A stretch of 64,000 bases of DNA from Vibrio sp. FE10 (GCF_030297155.1 NZ_AP028068.1:1116001-1180000); one strand, 5' to 3'. Numbered from the stretch's first letter, positions 54,213 to 63,763 are shown. Numbers and translations are program-made. The notes: generated by a model from the letters alone, not told the origin.

Positions 54213-56024
54213 ATGAGCGAGCAAGAAAAACGTACGGTTGTTTCCGGCACAGTAACAATGACACCATCAGAAGCGTTCGTTGAAACTATGGTTGCTAATG
54301 ATGTCACCGACATGTTCGGCATCATGGGGTCAGCATTTATGGACGCAATGGATATCTTTGCTCCTGCTGGCATTCGATTGGTCCCAGTGGTTCACGAGCA
54401 AGGTGCTGCTCACATGGCAGATGGTTACTCTCGTGTATCTGGTCGCCACGGCGTCGTTATCGGGCAAAATGGCCCAGGTATTAGTAACTGTGTAACTGCG
54501 ATTGCAGCGGCATTCTGGGCACACAGCCCGGTCGTCATTGTGACGCCAGAGACAGGTACAAAAACAATGGGCTTAGGTGGTTTCCAAGAATGTAACCAGC
54601 TTCCAATGTTCCAAGAGTTTACTAAGTATCAAGGACACGTAACGCACCCAGACCGTATGGCAGAATACACAGGCCGATGTTTTGACCGCGCAATGAGCGA
54701 AATGGGTCCGACTCAACTGAATATTCCACGTGACTATTTCTACGGTGAAACTCAAACCGAGATCCCTAAACCCGCGCGTTTAGATCGTGGTCCAGGTGGT
54801 GAGAAATCTCTGAATGAAGCAGCAGACCTGATTGCTGAAGCGAAATTCCCAGTCATCATTTCTGGTGGCGGCGTGGTAATGGCAGATGCAGTTCAAGAGT
54901 GTGCAGCATTAGCAGAAAGACTAGGTGCACCCGTAGTGAACAGCTACCTGCACAATGACTCTTTCCCTGCGAGTCACCCATTATGGTGTGGTCCTTTAGG
55001 CTACCAAGGTTCGAAAGCAGCAATGAAATTGATGGCTCAAGCGGATGTGGTTATCGCTTTGGGCACACGTCTCGGTCCATTTGGTACTTTGCCTCAACAT
55101 GGCATGGACTACTGGCCGAAGAACGCGAAAATCATTCAGATTGATGCAGACAACAAGATGCTAGGTTTGGTTAAGAAGATTTCTGTTGGTATCTGTGGCG
55201 ATGCGAAAGCAGCTGCGGTTGCTCTATCTGAAAGATTGGAAGGCCGCGCACTGTTGTGTGATGACAACAAAGGCGCTCGTCAAGATACAGTCGCAACAGA
55301 GAAAGCACTTTGGGAAAAAGAGCTTGATGAGTGGACCCACGAGCGTGATTCTTTCAGCTTAGATATGATAGAGGAAAACTCTCACGAGACTCCGTTCTCT
55401 GGCGGTGAATACCTACACCCACGCCAAGTACTGCGTGAGTTAGAAAAAGCGATGCCTGAAGACGTAATGGTCTCGACGGATATCGGTAACATCAACTCAG
55501 TGGCAAACAGCTACTTACGCTTTGAAAAACCACGTAGCTTCTTTGCTGCAATGAGTTTCGGTAACTGTGGTTACGCGTTCCCGACCATCATTGGTGCGAA
55601 AGCGGCAGCACCTCATCGCCCAGCTATCTCTTATGCAGGTGACGGTGCGTGGGGCATGAGCTTGATGGAAACTATGACATGTGTTCGCCATAACATTCCA
55701 GTGACAGCCGTGGTATTCCACAACCGTCAATGGGGTGCTGAGAAGAAGAACCAAGTCGACTTCTACAACCGACGCTTTGTTGCCGGTGAACTTGAAAACC
55801 AAAGCTTTGCAGAGATTGCACGAGCAATGGGCGCTGAAGGTATCACAGTTGATAAGCTAGAAGATGTAGGCCCAACTCTGCAAAAAGCCATCGACATGCA
55901 AATGAACGAAGGCAAAACAACCATCATTGAAATTATGTGTACTCAGGAATTGGGCGACCCGTTCCGCCGAGATGCACTATCAACACCGGTTCGTTTCCTA
56001 GATAAATACAAAGATTACGTATAA
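54213..56024 (+). CDS. xsc: Sulfoacetaldehyde acetyltransferase
   Basis: 603 aa, thiamine diphosphate-dependent. It converts sulfoacetaldehyde plus phosphate to acetyl phosphate and sulfite. ThDP features: the conserved Glu in VVHEQGAAHMADGYSRVSG and the GDG-N motif GDGAWGMSLMETM...FHN. Xsc-typical stretches: MFGIMGSAFMDAMDIFAPAG, ETGTKTMGLGGFQECNQLPM and KNQVDFYNRRFVAGE. The ATG has AAGGAG about 12 nt upstream. It lies between the divergent CobS-like gene and the FRG gene, with tauXY further on. It is the key desulfonating step of the locus. Confidence 0.97.
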   Translation: MSEQEKRTVVSGTVTMTPSEAFVETMVANDVTDMFGIMGSAFMDAMDIFAPAGIRLVPVVHEQGAAHMADGYSRVSGRHGVVIGQNGPGISNCVTAIAAAFWAHSPVVIVTPETGTKTMGLGGFQECNQLPMFQEFTKYQGHVTHPDRMAEYTGRCFDRAMSEMGPTQLNIPRDYFYGETQTEIPKPARLDRGPGGEKSLNEAADLIAEAKFPVIISGGGVVMADAVQECAALAERLGAPVVNSYLHNDSFPASHPLWCGPLGYQGSKAAMKLMAQADVVIALGTRLGPFGTLPQHGMDYWPKNAKIIQIDADNKMLGLVKKISVGICGDAKAAAVALSERLEGRALLCDDNKGARQDTVATEKALWEKELDEWTHERDSFSLDMIEENSHETPFSGGEYLHPRQVLRELEKAMPEDVMVSTDIGNINSVANSYLRFEKPRSFFAAMSFGNCGYAFPTIIGAKAAAPHRPAISYAGDGAWGMSLMETMTCVRHNIPVTAVVFHNRQWGAEKKNQVDFYNRRFVAGELENQSFAEIARAMGAEGITVDKLEDVGPTLQKAIDMQMNEGKTTIIEIMCTQELGDPFRRDALSTPVRFLDKYKDYV

Positions 56025-56380
56025 GTCATAGGAAGTTTGTCCGGCCACCGCATCATCGAGAATGTTGTCGAGTGCGTGGTCGGGCAATATTAACGGGTAT
56101 TGGCAAAGTGCTTAAGTGAAGAACGTAAACGCTTAGTTCAATAATCTCTAGTTAAACATTAGAACACTAATTAAATGACTCATAAGTATATAAGTGGTTT
56201 TAGATATATACACTTTTTCACTCGTTATTATTAATCGATCCTTAACTAATGGATCCACAAATAGTTCTTATGACGAAGATATATACCTATTATCATTTTG
56301 GTAAGTTACAGCTAACGATGTTAATTGCCTATTGCCTAGCCGTAAATGTTGATACTTGGATTGTACCGAATTTAAATTAA
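56025..56380. other. Intergenic region after xsc with imperfect hairpin
   Basis: About 355 bp, AT-rich apart from 56040-56085, where CCGGCCACCGCA and TGCGTGGTCGGG can pair imperfectly around a loop of about 20 nt. No T run follows, so it may be a processing hairpin rather than a terminator. No gene is seen. Confidence 0.45.
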
Positions 56381-57208
56381 GTGACCTATTACATGCATGC
56401 TTTGAAAAATAAACGTTATATAAGTTCAATAGAAGAACTGTATGAAATAATCGATTCGCTCATTGCTGAGTGTAGTGGGCATCGTGGTTTAATTTATAAC
56501 GTGTGTGATTATGAAAATAATAATCTGATGCCAAGCTTAGGTCGATCAAATCGAAAGAACATTCGCCGTGTCGAACAAGAGCTTCTATCGACCGTGAGAG
56601 TTTATGGCGGGCATTCGTTGAGTGCACACGAGATAAACGATTGGTTACTGATGTGTTTAGCCAAGAAGCAGGGGTTTCCAACCCGTTTACTTGAATGGAC
56701 AGATAACCTGATTAATGCGCTGTGGTCCGTATGTCATAGCCAAAGTAAAGACTGTATCAATATTATCAAAGCTATTGATTATCATAAGGTTAGTGTTTTT
56801 AACTCACCATGTGATCTCAATAGAACTCAGATATTCAATGTGGTTGATTGTGATCAGCAAGAGCTACGAAAAGACAAGTGGTATTCCATTCACCCATTTA
56901 AGGAAGGTGGCAATGATGCCATTCAACCTTTGTACGATGAGAAAGAATATTCAAACGGTCTAGTCTCCGTTCATATTCTTCCATCAGCGAAAGTAAACCT
57001 GATAAAGGAATTAATCTCCATGAATGTTTTAAATGAACCGACAGAATATATTGAAGAGAAACTGGCTGATTTGAAAAATGAAGCCCATGTAGATAGTAAT
57101 CAAGCAATTAATAAAGGTGAGGGTAATATCGAATTACAAGTTAATACTCATGATCGCCAACTTGAGCAGTATGGCCGAAAGTATCATCAAGATTTTGATT
57201 TCGACTAA
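56381..57208 (+). CDS. FRG-domain protein
   Basis: 275 aa with an FRG domain at about residues 33-115: HRGLIYN, MPSLGRS, EQELLSTV, and GFPTRLLEWTDNLINALW (98-115), where the usual AQHxG is KKQG. FRG proteins of unknown biochemistry occur in phage-defence and toxin-type islands and elsewhere. The rest is polar, with an acidic C-terminus (HQDFDFD). It carries no secretion signal. It sits between xsc and tauX with about 355 and 264 bp gaps, in AT-rich DNA, so it looks like an insert in an otherwise metabolic cluster. Confidence 0.75.
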   Translation: MTYYMHALKNKRYISSIEELYEIIDSLIAECSGHRGLIYNVCDYENNNLMPSLGRSNRKNIRRVEQELLSTVRVYGGHSLSAHEINDWLLMCLAKKQGFPTRLLEWTDNLINALWSVCHSQSKDCINIIKAIDYHKVSVFNSPCDLNRTQIFNVVDCDQQELRKDKWYSIHPFKEGGNDAIQPLYDEKEYSNGLVSVHILPSAKVNLIKELISMNVLNEPTEYIEEKLADLKNEAHVDSNQAINKGEGNIELQVNTHDRQLEQYGRKYHQDFDFD

Positions 57209-57472
57209 AGTCTAATATTTCTACTGATTTTATTTAGAGCTCATATAAATCTAGTGAGTTACAGGATAAATAAAATTAGAACACCAATTAATTTATAAAA
57301 AGATGAAATCTGTGAGCTTAAAGATTGTTTATAAAGTAACTCGAAGTTAGAGTGGCGAAGCTTGTTATCAAGTTGTTAAATTTCACAGATCTAGTTTAAA
57401 CACTCTAATAAAAAAGTGGCGCAAAGCTACTGAAATTTAAACCAATAACGAAAACATAAAGGATTCTGGAAT

Positions 57473-57910
57473 ATGAATATGCAAACCAATGCAGCGACAT
57501 TCGTGCTGGAAAACCAAGTCGACACCGCCTTTTTACAGTCTTTTAGTGATGCATGGAATAACCATGATATTGAAGCGCTAATGTCGTTTATGACCGAAGA
57601 CTGTGTCTTCCACACCGTGGCAGGAGAAGGCGAACTTGGAAACACTATCGAAGGGTACGAAGCCGTTCGCAATAGCTTTGAATTGGTTTGGCAGAACTTT
57701 CCAGATGCAGCCTGGAGCGACCCTGTCCACTTTGTGTGTGGTGACCGCGCGGTAAGCGAATCAACGTTCTCTGCGACTAACCCTGATGGCACTGTCATCG
57801 AAGCTCGTATGGTTGATGTGTTTACCCTGAAAGATGGAAAAATCAGCGTAAAAAATGCCTTCCGTAAAACACGACCTCTTTTGACTCCCAGCAATACTCC
57901 CAAGAGCTAG
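57473..57910 (+). CDS. tauX: TauX-like small subunit (NTF2 fold)
   Basis: 145 aa, NTF2/SnoaL-like: helix FLQSFSDAWNNHDIEALMSFMTE, strands CVFHTVAG, YEAVRNSFELVWQNFPDAAW, ARMVDVFTLKDGKISVKNAFRK. It resembles the small TauX partner of taurine dehydrogenase TauY, as described in tauXY loci of Paracoccus and Rhodobacter. AAGGA stands about 9 nt upstream of the ATG, and tauY follows by 48 bp. The activity is inferred from partnership. A second NTF2-fold protein occurs at 13603 but is unrelated in context. Confidence 0.75.
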   Translation: MNMQTNAATFVLENQVDTAFLQSFSDAWNNHDIEALMSFMTEDCVFHTVAGEGELGNTIEGYEAVRNSFELVWQNFPDAAWSDPVHFVCGDRAVSESTFSATNPDGTVIEARMVDVFTLKDGKISVKNAFRKTRPLLTPSNTPKS

Positions 57911-57958
57911 ACACGAAATCGAAACCCGTTCACGTGTTATGACTAGGAGAGTCGAATT

Positions 57959-59425
57959 ATGAGTTTAGTAATGGAACAACCGGCAGCCGATGTGCCGCCA
58001 AAGGTGAAAAGCACCCAAGCAAAAGAAAGCACCCAAGCACAAGATAAATACGATCCAAAATACGATCCACTTAAAGACAAGAGCCCAGGTTACGGTAAGG
58101 AATACGCCCCGACTTATTGGGTAGATACCGCAGGCGCACCACCTGAAGATGATGGTCCAATTACATCGGATATGGATGTTGATGTGGCGATAATCGGTTC
58201 AGGCTACACAGGCCTAAGTACCGCGATACACCTTGCTGAAATGTACGGCATTAAAGCGACTGTGATTGAAGCTAACCGTATGAGTTGGGGCTGCAGTACC
58301 CGAAATGGTGGTCAGGCTCAGTGTGCGTCAGGACGTTTGAAGCGTTCTCAGTGGATTGAACGCTGGGGACTCGAAACCGCGCTAAAAATGCACCGCGAAT
58401 GCGTCGATGGCATGAACACCTTTAAGTCTCTAATCAAAGACATTGATTGTGACCCGCAGCCGGGTGGCCACTTATACGTTGCTCACCGTCCAAAAGTGAT
58501 GGCAACACTCGAGAAAGAAGCCAAGTTGCTGCGTGACACGTTCGATTACGATGCGCAGATCTTAGATGCGGAAACCGTAAAGCGTGATTACGTTGGTGAC
58601 CAAGAAGCGGCAGGCGCAATGCATGAGCCTGAAGGTATTGGTATTCATGCAGGGAAACTGGCGTTTGGTTATTTAAGAAAGGCGCGAGCACTCGGCGTAA
58701 AAGTTCACCCAGCAAGCCCTGTGATGGGTTGGGAAACACGCAACGGTGTGCATTACCTGAAAACGCCAGGTGGTGTGGTTAAGGCTCGTTCTGTCGGTGT
58801 TTGTACTGGTGGATACACCAGCCAAGGTTTGCATTCAGAGCTTAAGAATCGCCTATTACCCGTACTTTCTAATTCGATGGTGACACGTCCGTTAACTCAA
58901 GACGAAATCGCTGCATGTAACTTCAAAACCAATCAGGTGATTACTGATACCAGAATCCTGCGTCATTATTACCGTTTGTTGCCGGATAACCGAGTGCAGA
59001 TTGGTACACGCAGTGCCATCAGTGGCAAGAATGCACCTGAAAAGAAATACGAAGATATGTTGAGAGCGGATCTAACCCGAAAATTCCCTTCTCTCGATCA
59101 GATCAAAATCGATTATTCATGGTGGGGTTGGGTGGATGTTAGCCACGACATGATGCCAAGAATCTATCAGCCGAATCCAAAGCAATCCATATTCTACGCA
59201 CTAGGGTATGGCGGCAATGGTGTGATGTACTCGGCTCAAGCAGGCAAGCGCCTTGCCCAGTGGATCGCAGGTGAAGGTCATAAGCTTGACTTGCCAATAT
59301 TTGAATCAAAACTTCCGTTCCCCAACGTGAGGGAAGTGGTGGAATCTGAGATGTTTGCACCATTTCGAAGAGTAGGGCAACAGTTCCTTTATCAGTGGTA
59401 TTCGTTAAAGGATGAAGTGCTTTAA
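57959..59425 (+). CDS. tauY: Taurine dehydrogenase large subunit-like FAD oxidoreductase
   Basis: 488 aa of the DAO/glycine-oxidase family with FAD-binding GSGYTG at residues 80-85 and VIEANRMSWGCSTRNGGQ. Relatives are annotated gamma-glutamylputrescine oxidase; in taurine loci the family member is TauY, which deaminates taurine to sulfoacetaldehyde, passing electrons to the respiratory chain. A lysine-rich, low-complexity N-terminus of about 65 residues precedes the FAD domain. AGGAG lies before the ATG. Downstream is the TRAP importer. Confidence 0.85.
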   Translation: MSLVMEQPAADVPPKVKSTQAKESTQAQDKYDPKYDPLKDKSPGYGKEYAPTYWVDTAGAPPEDDGPITSDMDVDVAIIGSGYTGLSTAIHLAEMYGIKATVIEANRMSWGCSTRNGGQAQCASGRLKRSQWIERWGLETALKMHRECVDGMNTFKSLIKDIDCDPQPGGHLYVAHRPKVMATLEKEAKLLRDTFDYDAQILDAETVKRDYVGDQEAAGAMHEPEGIGIHAGKLAFGYLRKARALGVKVHPASPVMGWETRNGVHYLKTPGGVVKARSVGVCTGGYTSQGLHSELKNRLLPVLSNSMVTRPLTQDEIAACNFKTNQVITDTRILRHYYRLLPDNRVQIGTRSAISGKNAPEKKYEDMLRADLTRKFPSLDQIKIDYSWWGWVDVSHDMMPRIYQPNPKQSIFYALGYGGNGVMYSAQAGKRLAQWIAGEGHKLDLPIFESKLPFPNVREVVESEMFAPFRRVGQQFLYQWYSLKDEVL

Positions 59426-59542
59426 CTACTCGAACATTGTTTCCAAAATAGGGAAATAGAACTACGACCAGGAAAGTTGTACCAGGTCACCTTGTGAGCA
59501 AAGTACAGGCAGGACGTCTGTATGATATGAAAGGTTAAGACT

Positions 59543-60544
59543 ATGAAATTTATTAAAAATAAAATTATTGCTGGCGTCACAATTGTAGCAACAGCGATGC
59601 TATCTCATGCCGCGGCAGCAGCAAATTTTAAAATGGCTATCGGCGATGCTGCTGGTGGTACTCAATGGGAACTAGCGACATCATTTTCTGAATTGATGGA
59701 GCAAAAAACAGATGGCAAAGTCAAAATCGACCTGTTCCCGAATGGTCAATTGGGCAATGAGCAAGATACCGTCAACGACGCGGCAATCGGCTTACTCGAC
59801 TTCTCTGTATTGGCGATCAATAACGTAACACCTTTTTCTCCAACTGTTGGTCTATTGACCATGCCTTACGTCATTCAAAGTGCAGAAGAAGCGGTGCTAT
59901 TAACTCAAGGCCAAGTGGGCCAAGATCTTGTCGATAACACCATTCGTGATGCAGGCGTTCGTATCGTAGGTTGGGCTTATTCTGGCTTTAGGGTTCTGAC
60001 TAACTCTAAAAAATCAGTGGCTTCACCAGCGGATTTAAAAGGACTAGTGATTCGTGTTCCTCGTAACGAAATCATGATTGCTTCGTACCAAGCATGGGGT
60101 GTAAACCCAACACCAATGGCATGGTCTGAGACCTTTACTGGTCTACAACAAGGCGTGGTTGATGGTCAAGACAACCCATACATCACTGTTCATGCGATGA
60201 AGTTCAATGAAGTACAAAAGTACGTAACAAATCTGCGTTACATCTTCTCACTTGAGCCACTAATCGTCAGTGAGACTGTCTTCCAACAACAGACGCCTGA
60301 AATGCAAAAGATCATTCTTGAAGCAGGTCAGGAAGCGACAGAGCACAGCTTCACTTACTTAGAAAATACTGAAAACAAGATCCGTGAAGAACTGCAAGCA
60401 AAAGGCATGGTATTCACAGATCCAGCAGACAATGAGCAAGAGTGGATCAGCAAGGTTACTAAGTCAGTTTGGCCTAAGTTCTATTCAAGCATTGGTGGTA
60501 AAGACAAGCTAGACGACGTTCTTGAGTTACTAGGTAGAAAGTAA
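59543..60544 (+). CDS. tauK: TRAP transporter substrate-binding protein (TauK-like)
   Basis: 333 aa with a signal peptide (cut near AAAAN, residue 27). DctP family: GGTQWELATSFSELMEQKTDGKVKIDLFPNGQLGNEQD, GWAYSGFRVLTNSKKSV and QGVVDGQDNPY. It captures the substrate, probably taurine given the gene context, in the periplasm. The start has AAAGG before it. A long hairpin (60556-60613) separates it from tauL and could raise its expression over the membrane subunits. Confidence 0.85.
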   Translation: MKFIKNKIIAGVTIVATAMLSHAAAAANFKMAIGDAAGGTQWELATSFSELMEQKTDGKVKIDLFPNGQLGNEQDTVNDAAIGLLDFSVLAINNVTPFSPTVGLLTMPYVIQSAEEAVLLTQGQVGQDLVDNTIRDAGVRIVGWAYSGFRVLTNSKKSVASPADLKGLVIRVPRNEIMIASYQAWGVNPTPMAWSETFTGLQQGVVDGQDNPYITVHAMKFNEVQKYVTNLRYIFSLEPLIVSETVFQQQTPEMQKIILEAGQEATEHSFTYLENTENKIREELQAKGMVFTDPADNEQEWISKVTKSVWPKFYSSIGGKDKLDDVLELLGRK

Positions 60545-60555
60545 CGATTAGATAC

Positions 60556-60613
60556 GCCCTATCTGCTGTTCTCCGCTACTTAATCACCTAGCGATAGAAC
60601 AGTGAGATAGGGC
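60556..60613 (+). promoter_or_regulatory. Long hairpin between tauK and tauL
   Basis: Arms GCCCTATCT-G-CTGTTCT and AGAACAG-TG-AGATAGGGC pair over 16 bp with a 1/2-nt internal mismatch and a 23-nt loop. No strong T run follows. Fits mRNA stabilisation or partial termination that favours the binding-protein message. Confidence 0.65.
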
Positions 60614-60708
60614 ATTTACATGGCTTTACTCGTTGATCTGTTCTGTACCTGATCTTTTTAGGACCGTGAGCGACTGGTTGTCATGTGGAAATCAACATTG
60701 GAGGTTAT

Positions 60709-61251
60709 ATGTCAGTCGCTAAAACTATAAAAAAGCATCTTAACAACATTGAGGAATATACCTGTTGTCTGCTGCTCGCAAGCTTTGTCCTATTACTGTT
60801 CACACAAATCCTTACTCGTCAGCTCTTTGATTACTCCATCCCTTGGGGTGATGAAGTGGCGACTTACATGTTCGTTTGGTTTGCCTATCTAGGCGCTGTT
60901 GTGGCGGCCAAAATGTCGGCCCACAACCGAGTGAGCTTCCATTTCAAATTCTTCCCACCCATCGTGCAAACCGTGAGTGAAACCATCGCCGACTTCTTAT
61001 GGTTATGTTTCAACGGTTACTTTGTTTACCTCAGCTACGATTTCGTGTTCAACAAAATGAACCTGTTTTGGAAGTCTCAGACGACAGGCATCCCAATGAA
61101 GTACTTCTACATGATTTTGCCTATCGCGTTTTCCTTGATGATGATTCGAATTATCTGGAACAACTACGAGCGTTTATTCAAGGGCGCGACAAACGAAGAT
61201 CCGGAAGTGAAAGAACTGCGCAAAATGACGGCACAAAAATCGACGCAGTAG
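60709..61251 (+). CDS. tauL: TRAP transporter small membrane subunit (TauL-like)
   Basis: 180 aa DctQ family with four membrane helices (CCLLLASFVLLLFTQILTRQ, VATYMFVWFAYLGAVVAA, FLWLCFNGYFVYLSYD, MILPIAFSLMMIRIIW) and the DctQ motif IPWGDEV. It links the binding protein to the large permease. ATG 60709 has GGAGG 5 nt upstream and is preferred to the GTG at 60685. The C-terminal tail is charged. Confidence 0.85.
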   Translation: MSVAKTIKKHLNNIEEYTCCLLLASFVLLLFTQILTRQLFDYSIPWGDEVATYMFVWFAYLGAVVAAKMSAHNRVSFHFKFFPPIVQTVSETIADFLWLCFNGYFVYLSYDFVFNKMNLFWKSQTTGIPMKYFYMILPIAFSLMMIRIIWNNYERLFKGATNEDPEVKELRKMTAQKSTQ

Positions 61252-61288
61252 TCGTCACAGAGAATAGTCGTAATAGAGAGATGTAATA

Positions 61289-62629
61289 ATGGAATCCTAT
61301 TTAACTCTAATTTTATTTGGTGGCTTTTTAACCCTGTTAATCCTAGGTGCACCAATCACAGTTTCACTGGCCGGCGCTTCGATGGCGGCCTATATGTTGC
61401 TCGACAAAAATCCCATCGCTTTAGTACAAATTGCGTTTACCTCGGTGGGTAACTTCCCGTTAATGGCACTGCCAGCCTTTGTTCTTGCTGGTGCATTAAT
61501 GGAGGCGGCGGGTATCTCCAAACGTCTGGTGGATATCGCAGAGAGTTTAGCCGGACCCGTGACGGGTGGCCTTGGCGCTGCAACCGTTATGGCGTGTTTA
61601 TTCTTTGGTGCCATCTCAGGTTCAGGCCCTGCAACCACAGCCGCGGTAGGCATGTTAATGGTGCCTGCGATGGTTAAACGTGAATACGACAAGAGTTACG
61701 CATCGGCAGTAACGGCTGCATCGGGTGGCTTGGGTATTATCATCCCGCCTTCCATCCCCTTAGTTATTTTTGGCATTTCCGCCATGGGCTTGATGGCACC
61801 ACCTGAAGCCATTGCTCAACACGGAGAATTCGCCTCTTTATCTATTCCAAAACTGTTTGTCGCAGGGGTTGTTCCAGGATTTATCATGGCGTCGACGCTA
61901 GTGATCACCAATTACGTGATTGCCAAGCGAGAGGGTTATAAAGGGCTGACTGAAACATGGTCATTTGGCGAAGTTAGGCACTCTTTACGCCGTGGTTTAT
62001 GGTCGATATTGGCTCCGTTTCTGATTCTTGGTGGTATCTACAGCGGTATGTTTACACCGACAGAATCTGCGGTCGTTGCTATCTTCTATTCGTTGTTCGT
62101 TGGTGTGTTTATTCACCGAGAGCTATCGTTCAAAAGCACGCTCAAGTCTCTGTCGACAACAACCTGGATCACGGGTCGAGTGTTGTTGATTCTATTCGCC
62201 GCAACGGTTTTTGGACGCTTGTTAATAGAACAAAAAATCCCGGTTGTAGTGGCTGAGTCACTGCTCGGTTTTACCGACAATATGTACATGGTGTGGGCGT
62301 TGACGATCACCTTACTGCTGTTCATTGGCATGTTCATGGAAACCTTGGCTGCGATCATGATCATCGTGCCAGTGTTACTACCAATTATGTACATGCTTGG
62401 CGCCGATCCAACACACGTTGGGATCGTGGTGGTGTGTACGTTATCGATAGGTTTTGCTACACCTCCGCTCGGTGAAAATATCTTTGTCGCCTCGGGGATA
62501 GGCGGGGCCACGGTCGAACAGATCACCGCGAAGATCCATCCCTTTGTTCTTGCATCCGTAGTGGGCGTGTTCGTTATCGCTTTCTTCCCACAAATTACGC
62601 TTTGGCTACCGTCCTTAGTGGGCTATTAG
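61289..62629 (+). CDS. tauM: TRAP transporter large permease (TauM-like)
   Basis: 446 aa DctM family, about 12-13 membrane helices. Typical stretches: AGALMEAAGISKRLVDIAESL, FFGAISGSGPATTAAVG, LGIIIPPSIPLVIFG, FGVF-type end GFATPPLGENIFVASG. It is the sodium-coupled inner-membrane permease for the substrate delivered by TauK. It starts 37 bp after tauL. The tandem-Cache gene starts 11 bp after the stop. Confidence 0.9.
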   Translation: MESYLTLILFGGFLTLLILGAPITVSLAGASMAAYMLLDKNPIALVQIAFTSVGNFPLMALPAFVLAGALMEAAGISKRLVDIAESLAGPVTGGLGAATVMACLFFGAISGSGPATTAAVGMLMVPAMVKREYDKSYASAVTAASGGLGIIIPPSIPLVIFGISAMGLMAPPEAIAQHGEFASLSIPKLFVAGVVPGFIMASTLVITNYVIAKREGYKGLTETWSFGEVRHSLRRGLWSILAPFLILGGIYSGMFTPTESAVVAIFYSLFVGVFIHRELSFKSTLKSLSTTTWITGRVLLILFAATVFGRLLIEQKIPVVVAESLLGFTDNMYMVWALTITLLLFIGMFMETLAAIMIIVPVLLPIMYMLGADPTHVGIVVVCTLSIGFATPPLGENIFVASGIGGATVEQITAKIHPFVLASVVGVFVIAFFPQITLWLPSLVGY

Positions 62630-62640
62630 GAGAAGTCACT

Positions 62641-63561
62641 ATGAATATATCAAGAATTATCCTTATTGGTTGTGCCGTATTTGCAGTGATCAGTGGCATT
62701 GGATTACGTGCCGAGCATTCAGAAACAGCGAAAGAAAATGAGCCAGTCAATGTGCTCGAAATTTCAGAGCCACATGTGGTCAGCGACGCTGAAAGAAGAG
62801 CTAAAACCCTACTTGCGAAAGCGGTTATACATGTGCAAAAGGATGGCGATGAGAGCGTGAGTGACTTCATGAGCGACCCTGAATATATAGACGGTGAGCT
62901 TTATGTGTTTGCTTTAGGCATTGATGGCCAATTTCTCTCCAGTGGCGGCTCTTCAATGGTGCTGGTGGGTGACAGTGTGTTGGACACTCAAGATGTTTAC
63001 GGCAATCCTTTTTTCAGAGAAATGATCACTAAAGCGGTACACAACGGTTTTGGTGAAGTTCAGTACCATTGGACTAACCCTACAGACCGCATGGGCGAGC
63101 CTAAAACGACCTTCTTTGAACGTGTGGGCGATGTGATTGTGGCAGTGGGTTACTACCCTGAACGCTCAAGTGCCGCAGAGGCTAAGCTATTATTGGCAAG
63201 AGCCATGACGGCGATAGTCGAATCAGAACAAGACAGTATTACTGAGTTCAATAATAGCGAAGGCAGCTTTGTTGAAGGGGACTTGTATGTGTTTGTGATG
63301 GACATGAGCTCTGGAAAGCTGCTCGCGCACGGTGTTTCTCCTGAACTTGTCGGGCGGTCACACCGCGAAATTCTAAGCCCAGACGATAAACCGATTCTTA
63401 CTGAGATGTTGAATCTCGCCAAAGAAAATGGGCGTGGAGTTTACACCTATCGATGGCTGAATCCGCTGTCGAGCAAAGTCGAAACCAAGCATACCTACTA
63501 CCGAGTGATCGACAATAAGTTGGTTGGGGTCGGTTATTACACAAAATCAAACAACACGTAA
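62641..63561 (+). CDS. Periplasmic protein with two tandem Cache-like repeats
   Basis: 306 aa. An N-terminal signal anchor (IILIGCAVFAVISGIGL) precedes two similar domains (about 45-180 and 182-300). Both repeat KLLLARA/KTLLAKA, GELYVFALGID / GDLYVFVMDMS, YHWTNP / YRWLNP and VGYY, as in single-Cache ligand-binding domains. No kinase, MCP or other output domain is present. AGGAG precedes ATG 62641; the upstream frame start is inside tauM. It could bind taurine or a relative and work with the TRAP system. Function unknown. Confidence 0.75.
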   Translation: MNISRIILIGCAVFAVISGIGLRAEHSETAKENEPVNVLEISEPHVVSDAERRAKTLLAKAVIHVQKDGDESVSDFMSDPEYIDGELYVFALGIDGQFLSSGGSSMVLVGDSVLDTQDVYGNPFFREMITKAVHNGFGEVQYHWTNPTDRMGEPKTTFFERVGDVIVAVGYYPERSSAAEAKLLLARAMTAIVESEQDSITEFNNSEGSFVEGDLYVFVMDMSSGKLLAHGVSPELVGRSHREILSPDDKPILTEMLNLAKENGRGVYTYRWLNPLSSKVETKHTYYRVIDNKLVGVGYYTKSNNT

Positions 63562-63573
63562 AAGTGTTTTTAG

Positions 63574-63612
63574 TGAGCCCTCAACCCAGTTAAATAAAGG
63601 GCTAGGGGCTCA
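63574..63612 (+). terminator. Possible terminator with alternative pairings
   Basis: TGAGCCC (63574-63580) pairs with GGGCTCA (63606-63612); alternatively AGCCCT pairs with AGGGCT (63597-63602). No T run follows, so termination is uncertain. Confidence 0.4.
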
Positions 63613-63742
63613 AAATACGGGGGTGTGTAAAAAATCAATTTAGTAAAATTCACAGTGTGAAATTTTTGTTGTGAAATTGTTTCAAAAATACAAGTAGTAT
63701 GAAATACATGGAAGCAACACAGTAAAGAACAATTTTGAAAAG

Positions 63743-63763
63743 GGTCAATCAGGATTTTTGACC
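63743..63763. promoter_or_regulatory. Inverted repeat upstream of last gene
   Basis: GGTCAA-N9-TTGACC ends 35 bp before the ATG at 63798. A second dyad, TTCACA-GTGTGAA, lies near 63650-63662. These are possible operator or leader structures. Confidence 0.4.
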
